Source: Thermanaerovibrio velox DSM 12556
GTDB taxonomy: Bacteria; Synergistota; Synergistia; Synergistales; Synergistaceae
Length of the DNA: 64,000 nucleotides
Assembly (NCBI RefSeq): GCF_000237825.1
Contig: NZ_CM001377.1
Coordinates: forward strand, 124,001 to 188,000
Reading direction: 5' to 3'
Of the stretch, positions 1 through 7,491 are shown piece after piece. Below the pieces are notes generated by a model, which did no database searches, was not told the origin of the DNA, and was given only the letters and a program-made list of their open reading frames with translations. Position 1 is the stretch's first letter. Each line of letters begins with the position of its first letter. Position numbers and translations under genes: made by a program.

Positions 1-179
1 TGTCCCACCCCGGTGGTCCCTAAGGCCTCCCGGGACGCAACGTCCGCAAGGTAGCCCTGGAGGTCCGTGACTATCCCGTCCCTCAACAGGGTCTCCCCAA
101 GACGTTCCAGGACCAGCTCCTTCCCGGTCTCCTCCAGGTCAAGCAGGATCCTTCCGGCAGTTAACAGCTCCCCAATCAT
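1..179 (-). CDS. PTS fructose-type EIIA domain protein, partial
   Basis: This is the N-terminal part of a phosphotransferase-system EIIA domain of the fructose/mannitol class; the gene runs off the left edge. About 59 residues are visible, starting MIGELLTAGRILLD and reaching SREALGTTGVG, just before the phosphorylated-histidine loop (IPHG) expected in this family. The start ATG (179-177) overlaps the stop of the 1-phosphofructokinase gene as ATGA, so the two are translationally coupled. In comparable operons the EIIA is either a separate subunit or the front of a fused FruA (EIIABC); which one applies here lies outside the window. The EIIA at 42966-43427 has the same REALGTTGVG stretch. Confidence 0.85.
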   Translation of the reverse strand, partial: MIGELLTAGRILLDLEETGKELVLERLGETLLRDGIVTDLQGYLADVASREALGTTGVG

Positions 180-1117
180 GCTTCCACCTCCGATATCTTT
201 ATCCGTTTCACCAGCTCCGCGACCCTCTCCGGGTCCACCCTCGGGGGGTCCAGCTTGGTTATGGCGCAGATGGCGAAGGCGGCCCCCAGGGATGCCACCT
301 CCCTTAAACTCATCCCCCGCTCCATCCCGAGCGCCATGGCGGCCACCATGGCATCCCCGGCACCCACGGTGGTGAGGGCCTCCACCTTGGGGGGCCTCAC
401 GAGGAGAAGCTCCTCCGCGGAGAAGAACAAAGCCCCATCCGCCCCAAGAGACAGGGCCCCCATGATGATCCCCGCCTCCCGGAGGCTCACCGCCGCCTCA
501 ACGATTCCCCCGGGCCCCTCCCGGAGCCTTAAAACCTCCGACAGCTCCCGCAGGTTGGGTTTGACCCCGTCCGGACGAGCCTCAATGGCCAGCCTCAAGG
601 GCTCGCCGCTGGTGTCCACGATCACCTTCTTTCCCAGGGCCTTCGCGAAATCCACCAAACGGGCCCAGGTGTCCAGGGGACAACCGGGGGGCAGACTGCC
701 GGACAAGACCACCACCTTGGCCCCGCTCTCCCTTACGGCGTCCTCCACGGATCCCATCATCCAGGGCCTCCAATTTAGCCCCGGGAGGTTGATGTCCGTT
801 ACGATGCGGCTTCCAAGGTCGGAGATCTTTATGTTCTCCCTCACCCTGCCAGGGACCGGGGTGAAACATCCCCTTACCCCGCGCCTTCTAAGGGACTCCA
901 GGAAGAACCCCAGGTCCTCCTCCCCGATGATCCCAAGGGCCCTCACGTTTCGATGCCCGTAGTCCCCGAGGAACGAGGCCACGTTTATGCCCTTCCCAGC
1001 GGCCCCCACGTGGTCCCCCTGGGCCCGGTTCACATCCCCCACCTTGAACCCCTCCAGGAACACGGTCCTGTCCTTCGCGGGGTTCAAGGTCACGGTGGCT
1101 ATCCCCATCTCTTCCAT
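176..1117 (-). CDS. fruK: 1-phosphofructokinase (PfkB family)
   Basis: This cytosolic kinase should phosphorylate fructose-1-phosphate, the product of the fructose PTS, to fructose-1,6-bisphosphate. It is 313 residues, normal for FruK/LacC. The N-terminal TVTLNPAKDRT and GGKGINVA-like AAGKGINVA segments bind sugar, and the C-terminal TVGAGDAMVA is the PfkB signature with the catalytic Asp. The ATG at 1117 has GGAGG seven bases upstream and overlaps the end of the DeoR gene by 19 bp. The order regulator-kinase-EIIA identifies a fructose operon. A tagatose-6-phosphate kinase is the main alternative in this family, but the PTS neighbour favours FruK. Confidence 0.9.
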   Translation of the reverse strand: MEEMGIATVTLNPAKDRTVFLEGFKVGDVNRAQGDHVGAAGKGINVASFLGDYGHRNVRALGIIGEEDLGFFLESLRRRGVRGCFTPVPGRVRENIKISDLGSRIVTDINLPGLNWRPWMMGSVEDAVRESGAKVVVLSGSLPPGCPLDTWARLVDFAKALGKKVIVDTSGEPLRLAIEARPDGVKPNLRELSEVLRLREGPGGIVEAAVSLREAGIIMGALSLGADGALFFSAEELLLVRPPKVEALTTVGAGDAMVAAMALGMERGMSLREVASLGAAFAICAITKLDPPRVDPERVAELVKRIKISEVEA

Positions 1118-1878
1118 GTCAAGTCCTCCGTCGCTTGGATCACCGGCACCAGCTCGGCGATGTCCTTTATGTCCTCATCCCGGGCACCCCAATCGGTTAT
1201 GAGCCCCGTGAGCTCATCAAGGGGGAACATGCGGCAGGCGGTCTGAACCCTCAGCTTCGTGTGGTCCGCCAACAGGTAAGAACGCCCCGCCGCCTTGAGC
1301 ATGAGGCGTTTGGTGTTAGCCTCCTCGTGGTTCGGGGTGCTGGCGCCGAAGGAGGGATCCACCCCGTTGGCCCCTATGAGGGCCACGTCGAACCTCAGGT
1401 TCTCAAGCCCCAAGTCCGCCAGGAACCCCACCAGCGACCGAGGCCCCTTCCTCATGATCCCCCCTATAACCCAGAGCTCCACCGCCGGGTCCGACATGAA
1501 GAGCTGCGCCACGTCCAGGGAGTTGGTGGCCACCGTCACCGGCCGACCTGCAAGGCCGCGGGCCGCCTGAAGGGTGGTGGTGCCGGAATCTATGAAAACC
1601 CGCTCCCCGTCCCGAACGAACTCCGCCGCCACCTTCCCTATGGCCCGCTTCTCCTCCAGGTTCCTTATGCGCTTCTCCTTGAAAGACAGCTCCGCCCCGT
1701 ATCCCGCGGGCAGCGCACCCCCGTGGGTCCGCCTTATGAGCCCCCGCTCCTCGAGCTCCCGGAGGTCCCGCCTCACCGTGGCCTCCGAGGCCCCTATCTC
1801 GCTTGCTATCCGGGCCACCGACGTGGTCCCCCGGTTCACCCGGGCCAGCACCGCCGCCCGGCGCTCCTCCGGAAGCAT
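1099..1878 (-). CDS. DeoR-family transcriptional regulator of the fructose operon
   Basis: A 259-residue DeoR-type repressor. The N-terminal winged helix-turn-helix (about residues 5-57, with SEATVRRDLRELEERGLIRR) is followed by a sugar-phosphate-sensing domain of the ribose-5-phosphate isomerase-like fold (SGTTTLQAARGL, IGANGVDPSFGAST). It is the first gene of the minus-strand fru operon and probably controls its own transcription through the repeats at 1895-1929 directly upstream. The likely effector is fructose-1-phosphate, by analogy with FruR regulators beside fruK. The start ATG follows an AAGGGGG ribosome site. Confidence 0.9.
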   Translation of the reverse strand: MLPEERRAAVLARVNRGTTSVARIASEIGASEATVRRDLRELEERGLIRRTHGGALPAGYGAELSFKEKRIRNLEEKRAIGKVAAEFVRDGERVFIDSGTTTLQAARGLAGRPVTVATNSLDVAQLFMSDPAVELWVIGGIMRKGPRSLVGFLADLGLENLRFDVALIGANGVDPSFGASTPNHEEANTKRLMLKAAGRSYLLADHTKLRVQTACRMFPLDELTGLITDWGARDEDIKDIAELVPVIQATEDLTWKRWG

Positions 1879-1894
1879 GACACCGCCCCCTTGG

Positions 1895-1929
1895 TGATTG
1901 AATTTGATTGATGTTGAACGGTTTTGATT
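1895..1929. promoter_or_regulatory. Four 10-bp-spaced operator repeats (DeoR/FruR-type)
   Basis: The pentamers TGATT (1895-1899), TGATT (1905-1909), TGAAC (1915-1919) and TGATT (1925-1929) recur at exactly 10-bp steps between the DeoR gene start and its likely promoter. DeoR-family FruR proteins are known to bind direct repeats of this TGATTGA type. Assignment as the autoregulatory operator is inference. Confidence 0.65.
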
Positions 1930-1931
1930 AT

Positions 1932-1953
1932 TTTATCCTCCCCGGAGGATAAA
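1932..1953. repeat. Perfect 10-bp inverted repeat upstream of the fru operon
   Basis: TTTATCCTCC at 1932-1941 and its exact reverse complement at 1944-1953 are separated by only two bases. The tight spacing suggests a protein-binding palindrome rather than a terminator hairpin. It abuts the four phased repeats and lies upstream of the DeoR start. Confidence 0.5.
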
Positions 1954-2049
1954 TCAATAGGGGAGGAGGGGTTTTTTAAGGGGCCCCTGGGCCCCTTACT
2001 CCCTCCCGGGGTTGCTGAGGCTGCATATGGAGTGAGTAGTCCTTGTCTT

Positions 2050-2913
2050 TTATTGCCCTTTGTTTGACTCCGGCGCGGTGGCCATTGCGGCGAAGACCAG
2101 GACCATGGCCCCCCCTATGGCCTCTCCAAGGGAGGGCATCTGCCCCAATAGGACCATGGCGAGCCCGGTGGCGTACACCGGCTCCAGCCCGGAGACCAGG
2201 GCGGCCCTCGAGGGGCTCACGGTTCTCATGGAGGCGATGAAAAGCCCGTGGGCCAGGGCGGTGAAGAGGATCCCCATGGAGACGAGCCCCAGGACCTTTG
2301 GGAGCGTAACCGCCGGCATGGGCTGGGTTAGGAACCCAGGCGAGAGGAAGACGAAAGCCCACCACTGCTGTACTAAAGCCACCGAGAAGGGGTTGTTGGC
2401 CCTCACCAGCCTGGAGTTTAAGACCGCAAGGCCCGCAAAGGTCGCGCTGGAGACCAGCCCCCATAGGACCCCGGAGAGGCTCAGCCCCCCTAAGCCCCGG
2501 CTCATCGTCATTACCCCTATGCCGGCCAGTATCCCCCCTCCCAGTGCCAGATCCCTTAGGGAGGGCCTCTGGATCCTCAGCAGGGCTTCCAACCCCATGG
2601 TGAAAAGTGGAAAGGAGGCGAACGCAAAGGTCCCCACCGCCACGGAGGAGACCCGTATGGACTGGAAGAAGCTCCACCAGTGCAGCGCCAAGACCCCGCC
2701 GCCCGCCGCGGCGAGGAGATGATCCCGTCCACCCAATGAGGGGATCTTCAATATCTTCAGGGCCGGGAACAGACAGGCGGATGATATAAGGCACCGGCTG
2801 GCCGCAACGAACCAGGAGGGCATGTCAAGCCAGGAGGACGCTACGCCGCTCATGCCGAACAGCGCCACCGCTAAGTTCAGCCATAAGATCCCCCGAAGCC
2901 CCGACGATCCCAC
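2050..2913 (-). CDS. EamA/DMT-family permease
   Basis: A 287-residue inner-membrane protein of the drug/metabolite transporter superfamily. It has about ten hydrophobic segments in two homologous halves, each with the EamA pattern (ALFGMSGVASSW near the start; GLEPVYATGLAMVLLGQ near the end). The family exports amino acids, nucleosides or other metabolites; the substrate cannot be read from sequence. The GTG start follows GGGGGTG. It is separated by about 170 bp from the fru operon and by 84 bp from the radical SAM gene upstream. Confidence 0.85.
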   Translation of the reverse strand: MGSSGLRGILWLNLAVALFGMSGVASSWLDMPSWFVAASRCLISSACLFPALKILKIPSLGGRDHLLAAAGGGVLALHWWSFFQSIRVSSVAVGTFAFASFPLFTMGLEALLRIQRPSLRDLALGGGILAGIGVMTMSRGLGGLSLSGVLWGLVSSATFAGLAVLNSRLVRANNPFSVALVQQWWAFVFLSPGFLTQPMPAVTLPKVLGLVSMGILFTALAHGLFIASMRTVSPSRAALVSGLEPVYATGLAMVLLGQMPSLGEAIGGAMVLVFAAMATAPESNKGQ

Positions 2914-2997
2914 GAGAACACCCCCTTAAACAAAGGTCCCAAGGGTCCATGGGGATTCGATCCCGCCGGACGGCTTGAAGACCCGATTGGGGGAATT

Positions 2998-4176
2998 CTA
3001 AGCCATTTCGGTCTCCCCGGGGAACAGCCTGCCCGAGGACGCCCTGGACTCGATTATGAGCCTCCGGATGGCCTCGGGACGGTCCAACGGGGGGATGCCG
3101 CCCCGGCCGTGAAAGGATAGGAAAAACCTGGGAAGCCACGAGCGGATGCCCAGCCTTGGCAGGTCTTCCCAGCGCAGATTCTGCTTGGTCCTTGCCCTTA
3201 CCATGGCCGTGGCCCCCTTGGGGCCTATGCCGGGGACTTTCATGAGCTCCTCCAGGGACGCCCGGTTGGCGTCCAACGGGAACAGATGGTAGTTCCTCAA
3301 GGCCCAGCCGGTCTTGGGGTCCAGATCCCGCTCGAGGAAGTCCTGGTCCCCAAGCATATCCCGGGGGGTGAAACCGTATAGCCGGATGAGAAAGTCCCCC
3401 TGATATGCCCTCAGTTCCCGCAGCCTGTCCGGGGGTGACGATGGAAGCCGGGGGTCCTCGTTCACCGGCACGTAGGCGGAGTAGTACACCCGGCGGAGGT
3501 TGAAACGGCGGTAAAGGGCGTAGGATACCGACAGCACCTCCCGGTCGGTCTCGTCCCGGGCCCCAAGGATTATCTGGGTGGTATGACCGCCCTTGAGAGC
3601 ACCCCGGAGGGCCAGCTCCTCCCCCATGGACGCCACCTCCCCCATGGGGCCCAAGATGGCCCGGGCCTCCTTCTGGGGGGCAAGGAGCTTCAACATGTCG
3701 TCCCTTGGCACCTCCAGGTTGACGCTCACCCGGGTCGCCAGGGAACATAGCTGCCTTATAAGGCCAGAGGACGCGCCGGGTATAACCTTGGCATGCACGT
3801 AACCCTTGAACATCAGCTCGTGCCTTATGATCCTAAGGGCCTCCACCATCCGCTCCATGGTCCTGTCGGGGGATACCTCCACCGCGGAGCTAAGGAACAA
3901 CCCCTCCGCCAGGTTTGCCCTAAGCATGTCCCCGAAGACCTGGGCGAGCTCCCGGGGCTCAAAGGAGGCCCTTGCGACCGGGGCACTTGCCCGGTTCACG
4001 CAGTAGGCGCAGTCGTACATGCAGCGGTTGCTCATCAAAACCTTCAGCAACCGACAGGGACCAGCGATCCAGACCCCGGGAACCGGCCCGGCCGAATGCC
4101 TCTCCCGGAAGGGGGCGCAGGAGGCGTCGAACCGGGCGGACTCGCCAAGGATCTTAAGCTTCTCCATCCTGTCCAA
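2998..4176 (-). CDS. Putative DNA modification/repair radical SAM protein
   Basis: A radical SAM enzyme of the family usually found next to a uracil-DNA-glycosylase-like partner (TIGR03916 type). The cluster cysteines are C52, C56 and C59 in CMYDCAYC. The C-terminal half holds a helix-hairpin-helix motif (LMKVPGIGPKGATAMVRAR), which suggests nucleic-acid contact. I chose TTG at 4176 because GGGAGGTG lies six bases upstream and it gives the family-typical MDRMEKLKIL opening; GTG 4185 and ATG 4167 are alternatives. The expected partner gene is not adjacent: flanks are an EamA permease and the thi operon. The substrate of the family is unknown. Confidence 0.85.
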   Translation of the reverse strand: MDRMEKLKILGESARFDASCAPFRERHSAGPVPGVWIAGPCRLLKVLMSNRCMYDCAYCVNRASAPVARASFEPRELAQVFGDMLRANLAEGLFLSSAVEVSPDRTMERMVEALRIIRHELMFKGYVHAKVIPGASSGLIRQLCSLATRVSVNLEVPRDDMLKLLAPQKEARAILGPMGEVASMGEELALRGALKGGHTTQIILGARDETDREVLSVSYALYRRFNLRRVYYSAYVPVNEDPRLPSSPPDRLRELRAYQGDFLIRLYGFTPRDMLGDQDFLERDLDPKTGWALRNYHLFPLDANRASLEELMKVPGIGPKGATAMVRARTKQNLRWEDLPRLGIRSWLPRFFLSFHGRGGIPPLDRPEAIRRLIIESRASSGRLFPGETEMA

Positions 4177-4214
4177 CCACCGCACCTCCCGCCCCTGTTT
4201 GTTATCCCTATGTG

Positions 4215-4243
4215 ATTATATTCCCTTTGTTGCTGTCAATCAA
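4215..4243 (-). promoter_or_regulatory. Sigma-70-type promoter for the radical SAM gene
   Basis: On the minus strand TTGATT (4243-4238) and TATAAT (4220-4215) are separated by 17 bp. The promoter overlaps the last codon of thiW, so the radical SAM gene probably has its own transcription start inside the thi operon end. Confidence 0.65.
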
Positions 4244-4773
4244 TTGTCTTCGCACACCCCATGTGGCCTTCTGAGATCCCCCAGGACCTCCTTTTTGCGG
4301 GCCCTATGGGCCGTTAAAGCCCCAAGCAGGGAGCCCGGCACGCTGCTTGCGGCGAACCCTAGGGCAAGGAAGGGGAATGAGACGTCCTTCCCAATGGCGG
4401 GCCCCACCACCGCGGAGGCTAAGTAAGCTCCGACCATGCAGGTGCCGATGACCTCCCCCGCCGCGGCCCCCAGGGGCTGCCTTGAGGACGAGAAAAGCCT
4501 CGCCCCTAGGCCCGCCATGAGGGCCCCGGGGATGCTCCCCGGAAAGGCGAAAAGCGTTCCAGTCCCCATCGCCACCCTTATGGCGCTCCCGGCGGCGGCG
4601 CATCCCGCCGCCCACCAGGGGCCCAGGAGCACCCCCGCCAAAACGTTCACCCCGTGCTGAATCGGGTAGCACTTGGCGGGCCCCAGGGGAAACCAAAACC
4701 CCGAAAGCCCCACGGCTATCCCCACCATCAGCCCCGCAAGGGCTAGCTTCTTCGTCGTTTCATGGATCATCAT
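4240..4773 (-). CDS. thiW: ThiW, thiazole-precursor ECF transporter S component
   Basis: A small membrane protein of the ThiW family, the substrate-binding S component of an energy-coupling-factor transporter for the thiazole moiety of thiamine. The conserved block FPLGPAKCYPIQHG (about residues 25-38 from this start) is followed by four to five more membrane segments. The ATG at 4773 is preceded by GGAGGGA; a longer reading from 4797 lacks a good ribosome site. It is the last gene of the riboswitch-controlled thi operon, fitting uptake of hydroxyethylthiazole for ThiM. No EcfA/EcfT genes are in the window, so it presumably shares a module encoded elsewhere. Confidence 0.88.
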   Translation of the reverse strand: MMIHETTKKLALAGLMVGIAVGLSGFWFPLGPAKCYPIQHGVNVLAGVLLGPWWAAGCAAAGSAIRVAMGTGTLFAFPGSIPGALMAGLGARLFSSSRQPLGAAAGEVIGTCMVGAYLASAVVGPAIGKDVSFPFLALGFAASSVPGSLLGALTAHRARKKEVLGDLRRPHGVCEDN

Positions 4774-4811
4774 GTCCCGTCCCTCCTCGCAATACACCGA
4801 TCTTGCCGGCC

Positions 4812-5456
4812 TCAGCGGTGCCCCAGGACCTCAAGGGCCCCCGCTATGGCCTCTCCCCTCATGCCGCCGGCACCGAAGAGCCCGCCGCACATGGCTATCC
4901 CAGCGATGCCCGTTCCCTCGAGGGCTCGCAAGTTATCCTCGTTTATCCCCCCTATGGCCACGCAGGGGATCCTAACCGCCCTGGCCACCCGGGCTATCCC
5001 CGAGGGGCCTATTAGCACCGTGTCGTTCTTGGTGGAAGATGGGAATGCGGCGCCGGATCCGATGTAGGACGCCCCGTCCGCCTCTGCCCTTGCGGCCTCC
5101 TCCGGGGTCCTCGCGGTGGCCCCTATGATGAAGCCTTCCGGGGCTATCCGCCGGGCCTCCCCTATGGGGATGTCCCTATGCCCCAGGTGTACCCCGTGGG
5201 CCTTGGCCGCCAGCGCCACGTCCAACCGGTCGTTCACCAGGATCAGGCACCCGAAGGGACCGCACGCCTCCACCAGATCCCGGGCGATCCGGTACATGTC
5301 CATCCCGTCAAACCCCTTGCATCGAAGCTGGAGCGCCTTAACCCCCTTGGCGGCCCCGAGGGCCCCAAGGCGTACCAGCTCTTCCGCCCCCCCTAGGGAC
5401 GAGTCAAGGATCCCGTAGACCGCAAGCCGCCTCCCAAGGTCGCCGCGGTTCAGCAT
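4812..5456 (-). CDS. thiE: Thiamine-phosphate synthase
   Basis: This TIM-barrel enzyme joins HMP diphosphate and hydroxyethylthiazole phosphate to thiamine phosphate. Family motifs are visible: QLRCKG near the start, LVNDRLDVALA, GVHLGHRDIP, IGATARTPEEA, YIGSGAAFPSSTK and VAIGGINEDN. I chose ATG 5456, preceded by GGAGGTGG, which gives about 214 residues; the frame stays open upstream to 5507. The start overlaps the thiM stop by a few bases, indicating coupling. Confidence 0.93.
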   Translation of the reverse strand: MLNRGDLGRRLAVYGILDSSLGGAEELVRLGALGAAKGVKALQLRCKGFDGMDMYRIARDLVEACGPFGCLILVNDRLDVALAAKAHGVHLGHRDIPIGEARRIAPEGFIIGATARTPEEAARAEADGASYIGSGAAFPSSTKNDTVLIGPSGIARVARAVRIPCVAIGGINEDNLRALEGTGIAGIAMCGGLFGAGGMRGEAIAGALEVLGHR

Positions 5457-6277
5457 TCCACCACCTCCAGACAGTCGAAGACATCCCCCATGGGCCTCTT
5501 CCGGCAAAGGGAGAGAAAGTCCAGCACGTGCCCTAGGAACCCCTCGGGGCCCAGATCTGGATCCTTCGCCTCAGCCCAAATGGCGGCCCCCTTTAACAGC
5601 CCACATCCCCATATGGCCGCCCTGTGGGGTTCAACGCCAGCTCCCATGGCACAGGCCATGATGGATCCAAGGGCACAGCCAAGGCCCGGCACCGCGGCCC
5701 CCATGGGGCTGCCTCCGGTTATTGCCGTGGCCCTCCCGTCAAATGCCACCAGGTCCACCCGGCCGGTGGCCACCACGCAGCACCGGAGCTTCTCCGACAG
5801 CCCCAAAGCCAGCTTCGCCACCTCCCGGGGCTCCATCTCACCTAGCGCCCCCGCGTCAACCCCAGAGGCCTCCAAACACCTTCTCCACGCCAGGGAAATG
5901 ACCTCCCCGTAGTTCCCCTTGACCAAATGGGGCCCCATGCCGCATATGCTAAGCCCCCGACGGAGCCGGCCCTCGAAGGAGGAGCACCCCACCGGGTCCA
6001 GGAGAAACGGTTTACCCTGGGCGGAGAACAGCTTGGCCATGAGGTCATATGCCCGTTCGGACTGTTCGCCGGGGGTGCCTAGGTTGATAACCCCCGCCTG
6101 GGCCATGGCGGAGGCCTCCGGCAGCTCAGACGGGAGATCCGTCATTATGGCCCTCCCGTTGAGGGCGTAACAGGCCTTCGCCTGCAGCGTGCAGGCAACC
6201 CGGTTGGTGACGTGATGGACCAAGGGGGACCGTCTGGCTGCCTCTTGGGCTATTCGCTGGATCTCCCGGCCGTCCAT
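5450..6277 (-). CDS. thiM: Hydroxyethylthiazole kinase
   Basis: Phosphorylates 4-methyl-5-(2-hydroxyethyl)thiazole in thiamine salvage. The protein has the family opening PLVHHVTNRVA, then ANGRAIMTDLPSE-type segment, LLDPVGC, VKGNYGEVISL and ITGGSPMGAAVPGLGCALGS, the ATP-binding and catalytic loop. ATG 6277 is preceded by AGGA and overlaps the end of thiD by 28 bp; GTG 6304 is a weaker alternative start. With thiW it gives the cell a thiazole salvage route; no de novo thiazole genes (thiG, thiH, thiS) are in this window. Confidence 0.92.
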   Translation of the reverse strand: MDGREIQRIAQEAARRSPLVHHVTNRVACTLQAKACYALNGRAIMTDLPSELPEASAMAQAGVINLGTPGEQSERAYDLMAKLFSAQGKPFLLDPVGCSSFEGRLRRGLSICGMGPHLVKGNYGEVISLAWRRCLEASGVDAGALGEMEPREVAKLALGLSEKLRCCVVATGRVDLVAFDGRATAITGGSPMGAAVPGLGCALGSIMACAMGAGVEPHRAAIWGCGLLKGAAIWAEAKDPDLGPEGFLGHVLDFLSLCRKRPMGDVFDCLEVVEC

Positions 6278-7068
6278 GGCATCCTCACATGGTGCCCCAG
6301 GCACCCGTGTCCCTTCCCAAGGGCGGCGCCGGACAGTATCGCGTTCCTAACGAACTCCCTACCCCTGGTCACCGCGGTCTTCATGTCGCTACCCGCCGCA
6401 AGCTCCGCCGCGATGGCGCTGCTCAAGGCGCAGCCGGTCCCGTGGTCGTTAACGGTGTCTATGCGCAGGTCCTCGAAGAGCACCTCCTCCTGAGATGTCA
6501 CCAGCACGTCCAGTATCCGGTCCCCGTTTAGATGACCCCCCTTGAGCAGGACCCCCCTTGCCCCCAGCTCCAGAAGGCGCGATGCCGCCTCGGGCATCTC
6601 CCGGGCCGTGAGGCTTCCCTTAGGGAGGTTCAGCAGCCGCTCCCCCTCCGGAAGGTTCGGGGTTATGAGCTCCGCCATGGGGATGAGACACCCCTTGAGG
6701 GCCTCCTGGGCCCCTTCCTCCATGAGGCTGTGCCCGCTCTGGGAAACCATCACCGGGTCCAGCACTATGGGCCCCCTGAAACCAAGGAGTTCCTCCGCCA
6801 CCGCCTCTATGATCCCCTTGGATGAGAGCATGCCTATCTTCACCGCCCCCACCGGGAAGTCGTCCAGCACGGCCCGGATCTGCTCCCTTACGGATTTCTC
6901 CGACAGGTTCTCCACGTGGAACACCCCGGTGGAGTTCTGGGCGGTCACCGCGGTTACGACGCAGGTTCCGAAAACCCCAAGGGACATGAAGGTCTTAAGG
7001 TCCCCCTGGATGCCCGCCCCGCCGCCGGAGTCGCTTCCCGCTATGGTCAAAGCCGTTCCCCTGTACAA
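6250..7068 (-). CDS. thiD: Hydroxymethylpyrimidine (phosphate) kinase
   Basis: A ribokinase-fold enzyme that phosphorylates HMP and HMP-phosphate to the diphosphate used by ThiE. Motifs: TIAGSDSGGGAGIQGDLK at the N terminus, TAVTAQNSTGV, VLDPVMVSQSG, and the C-terminal anion hole NDHGTGCALSSAIAA. The start is TTG at 7068 with GGGGGAG about seven bases upstream. It is the first gene behind the TPP riboswitch, with a leader of about 140 nt between aptamer and start. Confidence 0.93.
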   Translation of the reverse strand: MYRGTALTIAGSDSGGGAGIQGDLKTFMSLGVFGTCVVTAVTAQNSTGVFHVENLSEKSVREQIRAVLDDFPVGAVKIGMLSSKGIIEAVAEELLGFRGPIVLDPVMVSQSGHSLMEEGAQEALKGCLIPMAELITPNLPEGERLLNLPKGSLTAREMPEAASRLLELGARGVLLKGGHLNGDRILDVLVTSQEEVLFEDLRIDTVNDHGTGCALSSAIAAELAAGSDMKTAVTRGREFVRNAILSGAALGKGHGCLGHHVRMPWTAGRSSE

Positions 7069-7207
7069 CTCAAGGCTCCCCCCTTCAGAGAGATTTGCGC
7101 CCTAGCTCCCGGGGGACCTGATTGAAAGGCTGGATATGCCATTGGAGGCTGAAGAGGATGGATAAAGGGGCTGCAACACCCCAGCGTGTGAAACACTAAA
7201 TCCTTCG

Positions 7208-7290
7208 CTCCCTACGCCGGCATTACCCGGATCAGGTTCATGGGGTCGAGGGCCCTTGCCCTCCTCTCAGCCCCTTGGGGCTCCCCCGGA
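7208..7290 (-). promoter_or_regulatory. TPP riboswitch (THI box)
   Basis: Read on the minus strand, the conserved thiamine pyrophosphate aptamer is evident: GGGGCTGAGAGG, then CCCCATGAACCTGATC, then GGGTAATGCCGGCGTAGGGA. These are the CUGAGA and GAACCUGAUC...UAAUxCCxGCGxAGGGA signatures of the class. It lies between the promoter and thiD, so it should repress the operon when TPP is plentiful. The platform between 7208 and 7068 has only a weak GGGG/CCCC hairpin (about 7165-7182) followed by TTTAT, so whether control is by termination or by sequestering the thiD ribosome site is unclear. Confidence 0.95.
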
Positions 7291-7335
7291 AAGCTTGCGT
7301 CTTAGTGAGAATGAAAGCTCTTCTGCTCATGTAAA

Positions 7336-7364
7336 TTAATACCCCTTAAGGAGTCTAAGGTCAA
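7336..7364 (-). promoter_or_regulatory. Promoter of the thi operon
   Basis: Minus-strand TTGACC (7364-7359), 17-bp spacer, TATTAA (7341-7336). It would start transcription near 7329, some 40 nt before the TPP aptamer. The rest of the gap up to the gmd start (7365-7491) shows no gene and no convincing promoter for gmd. Confidence 0.7.
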
Positions 7365-7491
7365 GGCCCCGGGCCCCGTTCATTCCGATCCCCCTTTTTG
7401 CCGCTTTTTCCCGTTGGACAGGGGCTTCGTGGGTATGGACTTGCCCTCCCCACAGGACGTATCATGAGAGAGACTTTAGCAGGAAATTGGA

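Noticed and set aside
255-962. Long plus-strand open frame opposite fruK
   Set aside because: It is antisense to a complete 1-phosphofructokinase, has no family motifs and shows Pro/Ser/Arg-rich composition typical of shadow frames in GC-rich DNA.
1978-1997. 9-bp inverted repeat downstream of the EamA gene as its terminator
   Set aside because: The T run flanks the stem on the wrong side for minus-strand transcription, so it is not a typical intrinsic terminator.
2825-3748. 307-codon minus-strand frame inside the radical SAM gene
   Set aside because: It overlaps a conserved gene in another frame, is Gly/Pro/Arg-rich and has no ribosome site.
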